Assembly (NCBI RefSeq): GCF_025370755.1
Contig: NZ_JAMXFC010000015.1
Location: 1 to 64,000, forward strand
Length of the DNA stretch: 64,000 bases
Direction: 5' to 3'
Origin: Laspinema sp. D2d
GTDB lineage: Bacteria > Cyanobacteriota > Cyanobacteriia > Cyanobacteriales > Laspinemataceae
Part shown: positions 1 to 7,915 of the stretch, one piece after another
Numbering within the stretch: position 1 is the first letter of the stretch
Layout: each line of letters starts with the position of its first letter
Program-made: the position numbers and the translations under genes
Notes under the pieces: generated by a model
The model's database searches: none
Seen by the model: only the letters and a program-made list of their open reading frames with translations
Told to the model about the DNA's origin: nothing

Positions 1-40
1 AATGCTTGCGCCCTCCGGAGGGCGCAAGCATTGCGCCCCT
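1..40. repeat. Palindromic repeat cut by the window edge
   Basis: Bases 1-32 form a perfect palindrome of 16 + 16 bases (AATGCTTGCGCCCTCC and its complement), followed by TGCGCCCC. The repeat probably continues to the left of the window. It resembles the short palindromic repeats that fill intergenic spaces in large cyanobacterial genomes. I see no gene in it. Confidence 0.7.
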
Positions 41-125
41 ACTACTCCGTTGATCCTACGAACGAACGTTTTGGAGATTTTATTTTTTGGAGTTCCCTTG
101 CAAGAAGTCTTAATATCCACACCCT

Positions 126-1619
126 TCACCGTTTCGGTTTTTCTGATGGCCTTTCCTTCACATCCCGGAAGGGAAATCGCCCCTGTTTAATCCCTTCTTT
201 GGCCCAATACCAGGCCCCCACCGAACAGGCCGCACTGAAGAACAACGCAATCAGAAAAGCCAACAACGGCAAAGGAAAAGAGGGTTCAACTTTTTCCCCT
301 TTCCACTCCCAAGGTTGAAACATTAACCCTGAAGTCGAAGCCACGATCGCCCCAGCAGCAATCCCCACCCCCACCGCTTGAATCTGGTCTTGCAAGTCTT
401 GATTTTCTTGCTGCTGATTGTGATTCATCTTGGCTTGTTCCACCTCAACAATGCCGCGCATGGTAGCAATACAGTGGCCGAATAGGGCTTGTCCTGGTTT
501 TAAATAATTCAGGTTTGTGTGGATTTGTCCTAATAATTTGGACCGGCATTCATAGCTAAAGGCTTGTAAAAAACTTAACTCCTGTTCTCCGTCAATATTT
601 GTTAATTCTTCCAATGTTGTGGTATAATTCTTTAAATTCGTAATTATCGTGGTGCGCTGGTCTTCAATATCCCGGATATGACTGGCATAGCTAAAGGCTT
701 GGGGGTTGATTTTGAGGAGAGCCTCCTGCAAAACCGTTAACTTTTCAGCCGTATCATCCGGCAATGTTTTTAATGCCTTCATCAGGGTTTCTAGCTCGGT
801 ATAAAGTTGACGACAGTCTCGATAGCTAGTCCGGGCTTGGTGATAGCTTAAACGGATTTTGCTGCGACAACAAAGCAAATTCATCAGGGGGTGATAGTAT
901 TTTGTAGATGCTTCGAGTTTGGCGGTATCAGGATGGCAGTCTAACCAGATGAGAATGTGACAGGATTGGGCCGGATTTTCCGCATCATTGTCATATTCAA
1001 AAATGGGACTGCTTAACAGTTTACCCTCGGCACGATAGGAGGGTAGAATAGGGAGGGTAGCGTTTGTGAGTAAGGCTTGTAAACAGCGATCGGCTAACTG
1101 GCGCAGGGTGTCAGGGGAGGGGGATTCTTCCGCGATGACAGGTTTGGCGAACAGGACCAACGTTTGGCCAATGGAAGCACAAATGCGATCGGGCAGCAGC
1201 ATTCCCTCGGGGTTGAGGTGAGTGAGTTCGGCAACAGGAACAATTCCCGGATAGCGAAACGTGAGGTCAGCCACATAAGTATCATGAAGTTGGACCGCGT
1301 AGAGTTCCCCATTGCGCCGAGGAGTATCCGATTTACCCTCTACCTCGGGAAAGTGGAAGCGCAAACAGCGATCGATTTCCTCCGAGAGGAGTTCTCGAAA
1401 CGCGATCGCTGCCTGCTGTTCCGGAATATTTAACCATTGACGACAGGTCTTGAGGGCTAGGATATCCAGCGACTCTCCCAATTCCTCAAACCGCTGCCAG
1501 AGCACATCAGCATCTTCCACCCGTTGCCCTTCCGCCAATGCCATATCATGACAGAGGTGGAAGGCATATAAGCTAAATTTGGGATAGTGGAGTAATTCTC
1601 CCGATAATTGTTCGATCAT
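126..1619 (-). CDS. Hypothetical protein with C-terminal membrane hairpin
   Basis: I do not recognise this 497-aa family. The first ~400 residues look soluble and mainly helical, with a charged, coiled-coil-like stretch around residues 260-400. The C-terminus carries two hydrophobic segments (one beginning VGVGIAAGAIVAS, one beginning PLPLLAFLIALFF) and ends in a basic tail, so it is probably anchored by its C-terminus. I chose the ATG at 1619 because AGGAAA precedes it at good spacing. A TTG ten codons upstream (1649) is in frame but has no ribosome-binding site. The gene stands alone, divergent from the Rpn gene at 1765. A soluble sensor-like part plus C-terminal TM hairpin is seen in some stress or defence effectors, but that role is only a guess. 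Confidence 0.75.
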   Translation of the reverse strand: MIEQLSGELLHYPKFSLYAFHLCHDMALAEGQRVEDADVLWQRFEELGESLDILALKTCRQWLNIPEQQAAIAFRELLSEEIDRCLRFHFPEVEGKSDTPRRNGELYAVQLHDTYVADLTFRYPGIVPVAELTHLNPEGMLLPDRICASIGQTLVLFAKPVIAEESPSPDTLRQLADRCLQALLTNATLPILPSYRAEGKLLSSPIFEYDNDAENPAQSCHILIWLDCHPDTAKLEASTKYYHPLMNLLCCRSKIRLSYHQARTSYRDCRQLYTELETLMKALKTLPDDTAEKLTVLQEALLKINPQAFSYASHIRDIEDQRTTIITNLKNYTTTLEELTNIDGEQELSFLQAFSYECRSKLLGQIHTNLNYLKPGQALFGHCIATMRGIVEVEQAKMNHNQQQENQDLQDQIQAVGVGIAAGAIVASTSGLMFQPWEWKGEKVEPSFPLPLLAFLIALFFSAACSVGAWYWAKEGIKQGRFPFRDVKERPSEKPKR

Positions 1620-1764
1620 AGGGTTTCCTGGGGCAGCCAATAGATACAAATAATAGCATTTTCTCAGGTTTTTTGATAAAATTTGAAATCAGGAGGGAGA
1701 GTCCCCCCCGAGAGTTTTCTAGTCCTCAGAAAGAGCCTACCCAGACCTTACATTTATACCAACC

Positions 1765-2595
1765 ATGTGTTATGACAACCTGCTAAAATACTGGGCAGAA
1801 AAATATGCCCAACAAATGGCATCCTGGGCCTTCAGACAACCCATTACCACCCCGGTTGAAATCTTAAAAACTGAACTCTCCGTCGAACCGATTCGGGCGG
1901 ATTCAGTTATTTTTCTAAAAAGCGGCCCCGAAATTCAGCATTTAGAATTTCAGACGAGAGTTCCGCAAAATAGGCCGATGCCGATCCGGATGTGCAGCTA
2001 TTCCATTCGGTTACAGTGGGAATATGAACTGCCCGTCAGACAAGTCTTGATTTGGCTAGTTCCCACCAGTAACCAGGCGGTATTCGAGACCGAATTTCGG
2101 ACCGAATTCACCCACCACCGATATCAGGTCATTCGGTTATGGGAAGAATCCCCCGAACCTTTACTGGAGAATAATGCCTTACTGCCATTGGCGGTGTTAT
2201 GCGCCACACAGAACCCCACGGAACTCTTGGGTCAAGTGGCTCAAGAAGTGGGTAAAATACAGGATACAGACCTACGACAGGAAATTGCAGCCTGCACTCA
2301 AATTTTAGCGGGGTTGCGGTTTGATAACCAGTTAATATCCACGATGTTCAGGGAGGAAATCATGCAAGAATCTGTAGTCTATCAAGACATTCTGCAAAAG
2401 GGAATTGCCCAGGGCGAAAAACAAGGTGAAGTTGCGGTAATTTTGCGCCTGCTTCATCGCTTTTGTGGGCCGCTAAATCCTGAGATGAAGTCCAGAATTC
2501 AGTCCCTAATTAAGCCGCAATTAGAGGAGTTGAGTGAAGCGTTATTAGACTTTACCAACTTGGCGGATTTACAGCAGTGGCTGGATTCTCATTAA
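1765..2595 (+). CDS. Rpn family nuclease/DUF4351-type protein
   Basis: This 276-aa protein belongs to the Rpn (recombination-promoting nuclease, PD-(D/E)XK fold) families that are abundant in cyanobacteria. The N-terminal half shows the expected core: Asp in RADSV near residue 45 and the Glu/Gln pair in LEFQT near residue 60. The C-terminal ~75 residues (QGEKQGEVAVILRLL, then LEELSEALLDF) form the helical DUF4351-like tail. Relatives in E. coli are DNA-cleaving toxins. An internal Shine-Dalgarno and ATG lies at 2347-2364, and the 3' third is duplicated directly downstream. The start is the first ATG after an upstream non-coding stretch. Family call good; activity inferred. Confidence 0.8.
   Translation: MCYDNLLKYWAEKYAQQMASWAFRQPITTPVEILKTELSVEPIRADSVIFLKSGPEIQHLEFQTRVPQNRPMPIRMCSYSIRLQWEYELPVRQVLIWLVPTSNQAVFETEFRTEFTHHRYQVIRLWEESPEPLLENNALLPLAVLCATQNPTELLGQVAQEVGKIQDTDLRQEIAACTQILAGLRFDNQLISTMFREEIMQESVVYQDILQKGIAQGEKQGEVAVILRLLHRFCGPLNPEMKSRIQSLIKPQLEELSEALLDFTNLADLQQWLDSH
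2362..2595 (+). CDS. Candidate intragenic small protein (RpnS-like) inside the Rpn gene
   Basis: Within the Rpn frame, GGGAGG (2351-2356) stands a few bases before ATG at 2362, an ideal initiation signal inside a coding region. It would yield a 77-aa protein equal to the C-terminal domain. In E. coli rpn loci, internal translation makes a small C-terminal protein that neutralises the full-length nuclease. The same arrangement here is inference, supported by the retained ribosome-binding site in the downstream duplicate. Confidence 0.45.
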   Translation: MQESVVYQDILQKGIAQGEKQGEVAVILRLLHRFCGPLNPEMKSRIQSLIKPQLEELSEALLDFTNLADLQQWLDSH

Positions 2596-2667
2596 AGTCG
2601 ATTTGGGGCAGTTTTTTAATTGCCCCATTCCTCATCAGACCCCTTGCCCATATTCAGGGAGGAAGTT

Positions 2668-2913
2668 ATGCAAGAATCTGTAGTCTATCAAGACATTCTA
2701 CAAAAGGGAATCGCCCAAGGGTTAGAGCAGGGTGAAAAACAAGGTGAAGTAGCGGTAATTTTGCGCCTGCTTCATCGCTTTTGTGGACCGCTTAATCCTG
2801 AGATTGAGTCTCGAATTCAGTCCCTAAGTAAGCCGCAATTAGAGGAGTTGAGTGAAGCGTTATTAGACTTTACCAACTTGGCGGATTTACAGCAATGGCT
2901 GGATTCTCATTAA
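2668..2913 (+). CDS. Free-standing duplicate of the Rpn C-terminal domain
   Basis: This short 81-aa gene is a near-identical copy of the last third of the upstream Rpn gene. The duplicated DNA runs from TTCAGGGAGG at 2347 and again at 2653, through both stop codons and into a GGGGCA/TGCCCC hairpin. The copy keeps the internal ribosome-binding site (GGGAGGAAGTT then ATG at 2668). It differs by an added GLEQ-type insertion before GEKQGEV and a few substitutions. A TTG-started frame extends upstream to 2620, but that region has no Rpn homology and no ribosome-binding site. It is either a degenerate remnant or a genuine small antitoxin-like paralogue. Intact frame and intact start favour expression. 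Confidence 0.55.
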   Translation: MQESVVYQDILQKGIAQGLEQGEKQGEVAVILRLLHRFCGPLNPEIESRIQSLSKPQLEELSEALLDFTNLADLQQWLDSH

Positions 2914-2920
2914 ATTAGAT

Positions 2921-2947
2921 TTGGGGCAATTGAAAAAATTGCCCCAA
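2921..2947. terminator. Hairpin after the Rpn duplicate
   Basis: TTGGGGCAATT and its exact complement flank a five-base loop, an 11-bp stem just after the stop at 2913. A weaker version (GGGGCA 2605-2610, TGCCCC 2621-2626) follows the parent gene, so the hairpin belongs to the duplicated unit. No U-tract follows, so termination is uncertain. Confidence 0.45.
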
Positions 2948-2981
2948 CCCCATGAGGGAATATTTTGTTCGCTTATGGGGT

Positions 2982-3305
2982 TTACTTAGGCGGTGACTGG
3001 ATGCGACGGATGGCATTTTCCAGGATGTTTCGGTAGGTTTTGGGGTCGGGTGGCGGTGGGGCATGGCCTTGGGTTCCGGGGGCTTTGGAGTAATCAGAAA
3101 TAACATTCCCAGACATGGCATCCATTGCATCGCGAATGGGGGGATGAGATTCGTACCAATCGGCGATCGCATCGGACATTCCTTCCTTATCCTCCGGCAA
3201 ACTCTCTATCAAAGCTTCCACTTCCCCTGGGTAGTCCGCAAATAAAAGCGATTGGGTCTCTACCAATGTGATAAAATCTTGAATCATCTTGTCTTCTAGT
3301 GACAT
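2982..3305 (-). CDS. Small protein downstream of CHAT protease
   Basis: This 107-aa acidic protein of unknown family starts at ATG 3305 with a perfect AGGAGG ribosome-binding site, 11 bases after the stop of the CHAT protease gene, so the two are co-transcribed. The N-terminal ~65 residues look helical (MSLEDKMIQDFITLVETQ and a DAIADWYESHPPI segment). A proline-rich linker (APPPPDP) follows, then a basic C-terminal helix (NILENAIRRIQ). A longer frame to 3347 would overlap the CHAT gene and lacks a ribosome-binding site. By analogy with other TPR-CHAT proteases encoded beside a small partner or substrate, it could be the regulator or target of the protease. That is inference only. Confidence 0.7.
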   Translation of the reverse strand: MSLEDKMIQDFITLVETQSLLFADYPGEVEALIESLPEDKEGMSDAIADWYESHPPIRDAMDAMSGNVISDYSKAPGTQGHAPPPPDPKTYRNILENAIRRIQSPPK

Positions 3306-3316
3306 GGGGACTCCTC

Positions 3317-6300
3317 CTAAACACCGATCGCACAAAACCCCGCCCAATAATAAGGGGAGGCAAACGGTTTAGCCGTTGCATCCATTGTACTAAACCGCCG
3401 GAACTGCCGTCGATAAGTGGAACGTAACGTTAACTGACTTGACCACTCCTGCAACCCCTCCACCGTCACATCCCGCAGCCAGATTTGGGCCTGTTTCAGC
3501 GCCAGGGGAACCGTTTCACCCCTTTTGACATTTTGGTAAAAACGAATCATCAGCAAAGCTGTAGAAAGGTCATTCACGGTCCACAGAGAACAGACCACAT
3601 TGGGAGAACCCGCCAAAATAAACCCACTGGGTAACCCGATATATTCATCACTGGTGGAGGTAAAATCAGTGATGCCGGTTTCGCAAGCGGAGAGGGTGAC
3701 GAGACGGCAGTGGGTCAGGTCGAGGCGTAAGATATCCTCTATCGTGAGACACTTGCCCAAGTCGCGGAGATTGCCATTTTCCAGGGGAATATAGCGGCTT
3801 TGGTCCTCACTGGGTGGTGGCGGGGTAAATTCGCTCTTTGCCAGGATGAGGGCCGATTTCAGGGCATCTTCAAAATTGAAATAGCCGTGACAGGAGAAGT
3901 GAGTGCAGTGGGCATTTTTCAAGTTATCCCCATCGAGAATCGCGGCTTTTTCCGCTGCTTTATGTTGCAGGATATGGTGTGGATTGAATAGGGATTGAAT
4001 CGCTGCCACTTCGATATCCGTAAATTCCAAATCTTCGGTCGGGTTTTGGATAGCAAAGAGTTGGTTAAAATCGGGACGGGGCCGATTTTGGGCTTGCTTC
4101 AACACTTGGCAGTTAGGCGCGTAAGCGACCCCTTTCGGGAACAATTCCTGTAGGGTTGATGGCTGATTCTCTCCTGTGGCAACGGGTAAAGCATGGAGGG
4201 GAAACAGGTGCAGGAAGCAGTGAGGGATGAGGATGAGTTTTTTGCAGTTGGGGAATTTTTCCCGCAGGTTTTGCAGGATTTCATCCAGATGCAGGATTTG
4301 GGCAAGTTGTTCAAGACCTTGGGAGAGGTTATTTTGCCATTGGGTTTTGTTGTTGCGGTAGTCGTGGAGATAGGCGTTTCCCCAGTCGATGAGGTTTTGC
4401 CGGTCTTCCTGGGAAGATGTCCAGAGGTTAAGGGTTTGTTTGGTGAGGGTGAAAGTGAGGAATTTGTCATCTAGGACATACCATTCTAAGATGACGGTTT
4501 CATCATCAAGTAGAGATTTCATATCCGAGAATTTCAAGGGTTTATAGGGATATTTGGCTTGGAATTCTTCCCGCAGTTGGGTGATATGGGTATAGTCGGG
4601 TTTGGGGTCTTGTTGCAGGCGGCGGTCTTCTTCAGAAATCGCTTGACGGAGTTCTTGCAACCGTTGGCGGACTTCGGCAGGAATTTCTCCCCCTGGGTAT
4701 GCGTCACGGGTGGCAATTAGTTCGGTGAGGTTGCGGGCTTTACTGCGGTCTACATATTCAATCGCATCCTGATATCTGCCCAATTCTAGGCACACTTCCA
4801 CCATGCCGAGATAGATTCGATTATATTCTTCATTCAGTTTCCGTTTAGCTTCATCCCCAGAGATAATCTCCCCGCGCAGATATTCTACCGTATTTAGTGC
4901 CTGGTCAAAGATGTTGTAAGCATTTTCGAGAGCCGTTTGTTTCTTTTCGGGGTTGTGGGTGTAATGTTGATGAGATTGCTCTCGGTAGGCAAGACCGAGG
5001 TTAAATAAGGTTTTAATATGGTCTTGGGGAAAAGCCTCACGGGTTCTAACTGCTAAGGCGAGTTGATAGGCAGTGATCCCCTTTTCAAGGTTATCAGTCC
5101 GTTCCCCTTGGATGCGATATAAGTAGGCACAACCCAGATTATTTTGAATCTCTGCCCATTGTTCGGGAAAAGCCTTACGAGTATGAACGGCTAAGGCGAG
5201 TTGATAGGCAATAATCGCCTTTTCTAGATTATCAGATCGTTCCCCTTTGATGCGGTTACGGTAGGCATTACCCAGATTATTTTGAGTCATTGCCCATTCG
5301 TAGGGAAAAGCCTCACGGGTTCTAACTGCTAAGGCGAGTTGATAGGCAGCGATCGCCTGTTCCAGGTTATCAGCCCGTTCCCCTTTGATGCGGTCAGAGT
5401 AGACAGCAGCCAGATTATTTTGAGTCACTGCCCATTCGTAGGGGAAAGCCTCACGGGTACAAACGGCTAAGGCGAGTTCAGAGGCAGCAATCGCCTGTTC
5501 CAGGTTATCAGTCCGTTCCCCTTTGATGCGGTTATTGTAGGCAGCAGCCAGATTATTTTGAGTACGAGCCCATTTTTCGGGAAAAGCCTTACGGGTACAA
5601 ACGGCTAAGGCGATTTGATAGGCAGCGATCGCCTGTTCCAAGTTATCGGCTCGTTCTCCTTTGATGCGATATAAGTAGGCATTACCCAGATTATTTTGAG
5701 TGTCTGCCCAATATTGGGGAAAAGCCTCACGGGTATAAACGGCTAAGGCGAGTTCAGAGGCAGCAATCGCCTGTTCCAAGTTATCTGCCCGTTCCCCTTT
5801 GATGCGGTTACGGTAGGTTTCACCCAGATTACTTTGAGTAAGAGCCCATTTTTCGGGAAAAGCCTCACGGGTATAAACGGCTAAGGCGAGTTGATGGGCA
5901 GCGATTGCTTTTTCCACGTTATCAGCCCGTTCCCCTTTGATGCGGTTATTGTAGGCAACAGCCAGATTATTTTGAATCGCTGCCCATTCGTAGGGAAAAG
6001 GCTCATGGGTATAAACGGCTAAGGCGAGTTGATAGGCAGCGATGGCGATTTCCAGGTTATCGACCCGACGACCTAGGGGGAATTGTTGAATTAAATTGGC
6101 AAAACTGACAATAACTGCGGCAATGCCTGCGGCTTGTTCGACATTAACTTGAGAAAATTTATCCCTTGCCCAATCTGTTAATATTTTGGCTAAGTTTAAG
6201 TCTAATTTATCTAAGTTCTGCCTGAAGAGAGGAAAAACCATTGCTGAATTACCGTTGCTATCGGATGTGGCTTGCAGCACTTCCATCAAAAACTGTAAAT

Positions 6301-6979
6301 ACTCTTCCTGGGTGGCGTTACCCTGGGTTTTCCCCCGGCCTAAAAACGCCGTCATATCCTGCGCCACATTCCGCAAAAACTGCGCCTGATTGTCTTGTCC
6401 CGCCTCCTGCAACTGCGCTGCCTCCTGTTCACAGACCTGCACAAACTCCGCATCCACCAATTCGGTGGATCGGTTGAGGATATTGTTTTCCTCCCCACTC
6501 GGACAGTTGAGGAGTTGTTGAATCAAAGAGAAATAAGCCTGGACTCGTTGTTCATCTCTTCTTAGGAGAGCAGTTTGCAGTTTGGAAGGTTGAATATTTA
6601 GGTTTTCTAAAACCCGAATTGCGAGAGGATCTTGGCCTTGTAATAAACCCAATAGTAGATGTTCTGTCTTAATTTTATCACTACCCAATCTTTGAGATTC
6701 TTCGGCTGCAAATTCTACTAATTGTTTAACGCCAGACGTAAAAGAAATCTGTACGGTCACTGCCCCAGAACCACGACCAATTATTCTTTCAACTTCTTGA
6801 CGAGCAGCTTCCAGCTTAATATCTTGTTCTGCAAAAATCTGAGCAGCAACTCCTGTGCCTTCGCCAATTAATCCTAAAAGAATTTGTTCTGTTCCCACAA
6901 AGTTATGACCTAGGCGTCGGGCTTCTTCTTGTGCTAGGAGCATGACTTTGATGGCTTTATCGTTGAAACGTTCAATCAT
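3317..6979 (-). CDS. ClpC N-domain / TPR / CHAT protease fusion
   Basis: A 1220-aa three-part protein. Residues 1-~145 are a double Clp N-terminal repeat almost identical to the start of cyanobacterial ClpC (MIERFNDKAIKVMLLAQEEA, then HNFVGTEQILLGLI, then KTEHLLLGLLQ). About 150 residues follow that match the free protein encoded just upstream (IQQLLNCPSGEE). Next come eight 50-aa TPR-like units (core RIKGERADNLEQAIAAYQLA, about 4990-6080). The C-terminal ~330 residues are a CHAT caspase-like domain with His1031 in SCHGYF and Cys1099 in LSACETG. The start matches ClpC (MFERF in homologues); an ATG five codons earlier at 6994 is possible. No AAA+ domain follows the Clp N repeats. The gene lies between the solo module gene and the 107-aa gene in one operon. 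Proteolysis and recruitment through the N-domain are inferred. Confidence 0.9.
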   Translation of the reverse strand: MIERFNDKAIKVMLLAQEEARRLGHNFVGTEQILLGLIGEGTGVAAQIFAEQDIKLEAARQEVERIIGRGSGAVTVQISFTSGVKQLVEFAAEESQRLGSDKIKTEHLLLGLLQGQDPLAIRVLENLNIQPSKLQTALLRRDEQRVQAYFSLIQQLLNCPSGEENNILNRSTELVDAEFVQVCEQEAAQLQEAGQDNQAQFLRNVAQDMTAFLGRGKTQGNATQEEYLQFLMEVLQATSDSNGNSAMVFPLFRQNLDKLDLNLAKILTDWARDKFSQVNVEQAAGIAAVIVSFANLIQQFPLGRRVDNLEIAIAAYQLALAVYTHEPFPYEWAAIQNNLAVAYNNRIKGERADNVEKAIAAHQLALAVYTREAFPEKWALTQSNLGETYRNRIKGERADNLEQAIAASELALAVYTREAFPQYWADTQNNLGNAYLYRIKGERADNLEQAIAAYQIALAVCTRKAFPEKWARTQNNLAAAYNNRIKGERTDNLEQAIAASELALAVCTREAFPYEWAVTQNNLAAVYSDRIKGERADNLEQAIAAYQLALAVRTREAFPYEWAMTQNNLGNAYRNRIKGERSDNLEKAIIAYQLALAVHTRKAFPEQWAEIQNNLGCAYLYRIQGERTDNLEKGITAYQLALAVRTREAFPQDHIKTLFNLGLAYREQSHQHYTHNPEKKQTALENAYNIFDQALNTVEYLRGEIISGDEAKRKLNEEYNRIYLGMVEVCLELGRYQDAIEYVDRSKARNLTELIATRDAYPGGEIPAEVRQRLQELRQAISEEDRRLQQDPKPDYTHITQLREEFQAKYPYKPLKFSDMKSLLDDETVILEWYVLDDKFLTFTLTKQTLNLWTSSQEDRQNLIDWGNAYLHDYRNNKTQWQNNLSQGLEQLAQILHLDEILQNLREKFPNCKKLILIPHCFLHLFPLHALPVATGENQPSTLQELFPKGVAYAPNCQVLKQAQNRPRPDFNQLFAIQNPTEDLEFTDIEVAAIQSLFNPHHILQHKAAEKAAILDGDNLKNAHCTHFSCHGYFNFEDALKSALILAKSEFTPPPPSEDQSRYIPLENGNLRDLGKCLTIEDILRLDLTHCRLVTLSACETGITDFTSTSDEYIGLPSGFILAGSPNVVCSLWTVNDLSTALLMIRFYQNVKRGETVPLALKQAQIWLRDVTVEGLQEWSSQLTLRSTYRRQFRRFSTMDATAKPFASPYYWAGFCAIGV

Positions 6980-7021
6980 TGTTTTCTCAACCATTGTTTT
7001 CAGGGATAGTGATTGTATGAG

Positions 7022-7399
7022 TTAGGCCAGAAAATATTGCTTTACTACCAACTCCATATTTTTCCGCATCACCTGATGTACTGCTACCGCATCGCCACCA
7101 TTTTCCTTTTCGGCTTGTAGTAGTTTTTGGCAAAATTGTAGTAATGCCCCTTCCTGATTTTCTCCAGTCCCCTGCCTCGCCAAAAACGCCCCCACCTGTT
7201 GTGCCACATTCTGCAAAAACCCTGCATCATTCTCTCGCCAGGCCCCCTGCAACTGTGCCGCCACCTGTTCACACACCTGCACAAACCCCTCATCCACCCA
7301 CTCCCCATGACGGTTGAGGATTTGGTTTTCCTCCCCATCCGGACAGTTGAGGAGTTGTTGAATCAGGGACAGATAAGCCTGCATTCGTTGTTCGTTCAT
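7022..7399 (-). CDS. Free-standing N-terminal module of CHAT/TPR proteins
   Basis: This 125-aa protein (MNEQRMQAYLSLIQQLLNCP) matches residues ~145-270 of the ClpN-TPR-CHAT protein encoded 43 bases downstream, including VQVCEQ, AAQLQ and a FLA/FLGR segment. From general knowledge of the family, this sequence is the normal N-terminus of cyanobacterial TPR-CHAT proteins. The module therefore exists here twice, once alone and once behind a ClpC N-domain. It starts at ATG 7399 and heads the three-gene minus-strand operon. Its function is unknown; self-association with the matching region of the protease is a plausible inference. Confidence 0.75.
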   Translation of the reverse strand: MNEQRMQAYLSLIQQLLNCPDGEENQILNRHGEWVDEGFVQVCEQVAAQLQGAWRENDAGFLQNVAQQVGAFLARQGTGENQEGALLQFCQKLLQAEKENGGDAVAVHQVMRKNMELVVKQYFLA

Positions 7400-7445
7400 A
7401 GTGGCGCATCGGGTAGGGGATAGACCCCGATTTTACCCCATTCCT

Positions 7446-7549
7446 GCCACTCAGAAACCGGGTTTGTTTCTTAAATCTTTGTGAAGGAATAGAGATACTG
7501 CCAGAAACCCGGTTTCTTTTCCCACACCGAACTGCCAGAAACCGAATAT
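7446..7549. repeat. GAAACCGGGTTTC-type short repeats
   Basis: Copies of AGAAACCGGGTTTG, AGAAACCCGGTTTCT and a partial AGAAACCGAAT occur in this spacer upstream of the CHAT operon. Related copies lie near 8615 and at about 59315-59330. They are short imperfect palindromes typical of dispersed cyanobacterial repeats. Confidence 0.6.
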
Positions 7550-7615
7550 CTTCCCTGATCAAGATGATTTATAATGATTCTTAGACTCAAATCACCTTAA
7601 AACTCAACCTTTCCC

Positions 7616-7828
7616 ATGACCCTGGAATCCACCCAAAATCAACCCCAACCCATCGAAGCACGAGTCACAAGTTTGGAACTCGAACTCACTGAAATTAAAC
7701 AAATCTTAGCCACCGTCACGCCACCACAAAAACCCTGGTGGGAACGCATTGCTGGGAGTCACGCCAATGATTCTACATTTGAAGCGGTGATTCAACTCGG
7801 TCAAGAATGGCGCAAAACTGCCCAATAA
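7616..7828 (+). CDS. VapB-like antitoxin (orphan)
   Basis: This 70-aa protein has an N-terminal coiled-coil stretch (RVTSLELELTEIKQIL) and a C-terminal segment (KPWWERIAGSHANDSTFEA, ending QEWRKTAQ). Small cyanobacterial proteins of this layout normally precede PIN-domain (VapC) toxins and act as their antitoxins. The start is ATG 7616, which fits the usual length. Sixteen bases after its stop a vapC-like start is seen but quickly degenerates, so the antitoxin is now an orphan. Family assignment rests on pattern memory and gene context. Confidence 0.65.
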   Translation: MTLESTQNQPQPIEARVTSLELELTEIKQILATVTPPQKPWWERIAGSHANDSTFEAVIQLGQEWRKTAQ

Positions 7829-7843
7829 AGTGATTCAAATCTG

Positions 7844-7906
7844 ATGTATATTTTGGAGGGTGACCATCTGAGTCTCATTGAACTCTCTAGTGCAACACAG
7901 TTTCTC
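7844..7906 (+). pseudogene. Truncated vapC (PIN toxin) remnant
   Basis: ATG 7844 begins MYILEGDHLSLIE, which closely matches the usual start of cyanobacterial VapC toxins (MYILDTDHLSLI). The first metal-binding Asp is already changed to Glu. Similarity ends after about 15 codons, and the frame then runs into the antisense of the RelE-type toxin gene at 7916. The body of the toxin, with the other acidic PIN residues, is absent. It sits where a toxin partner of the preceding antitoxin should be. Confidence 0.6.
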
Positions 7907-7915
7907 CGAGTCTCT

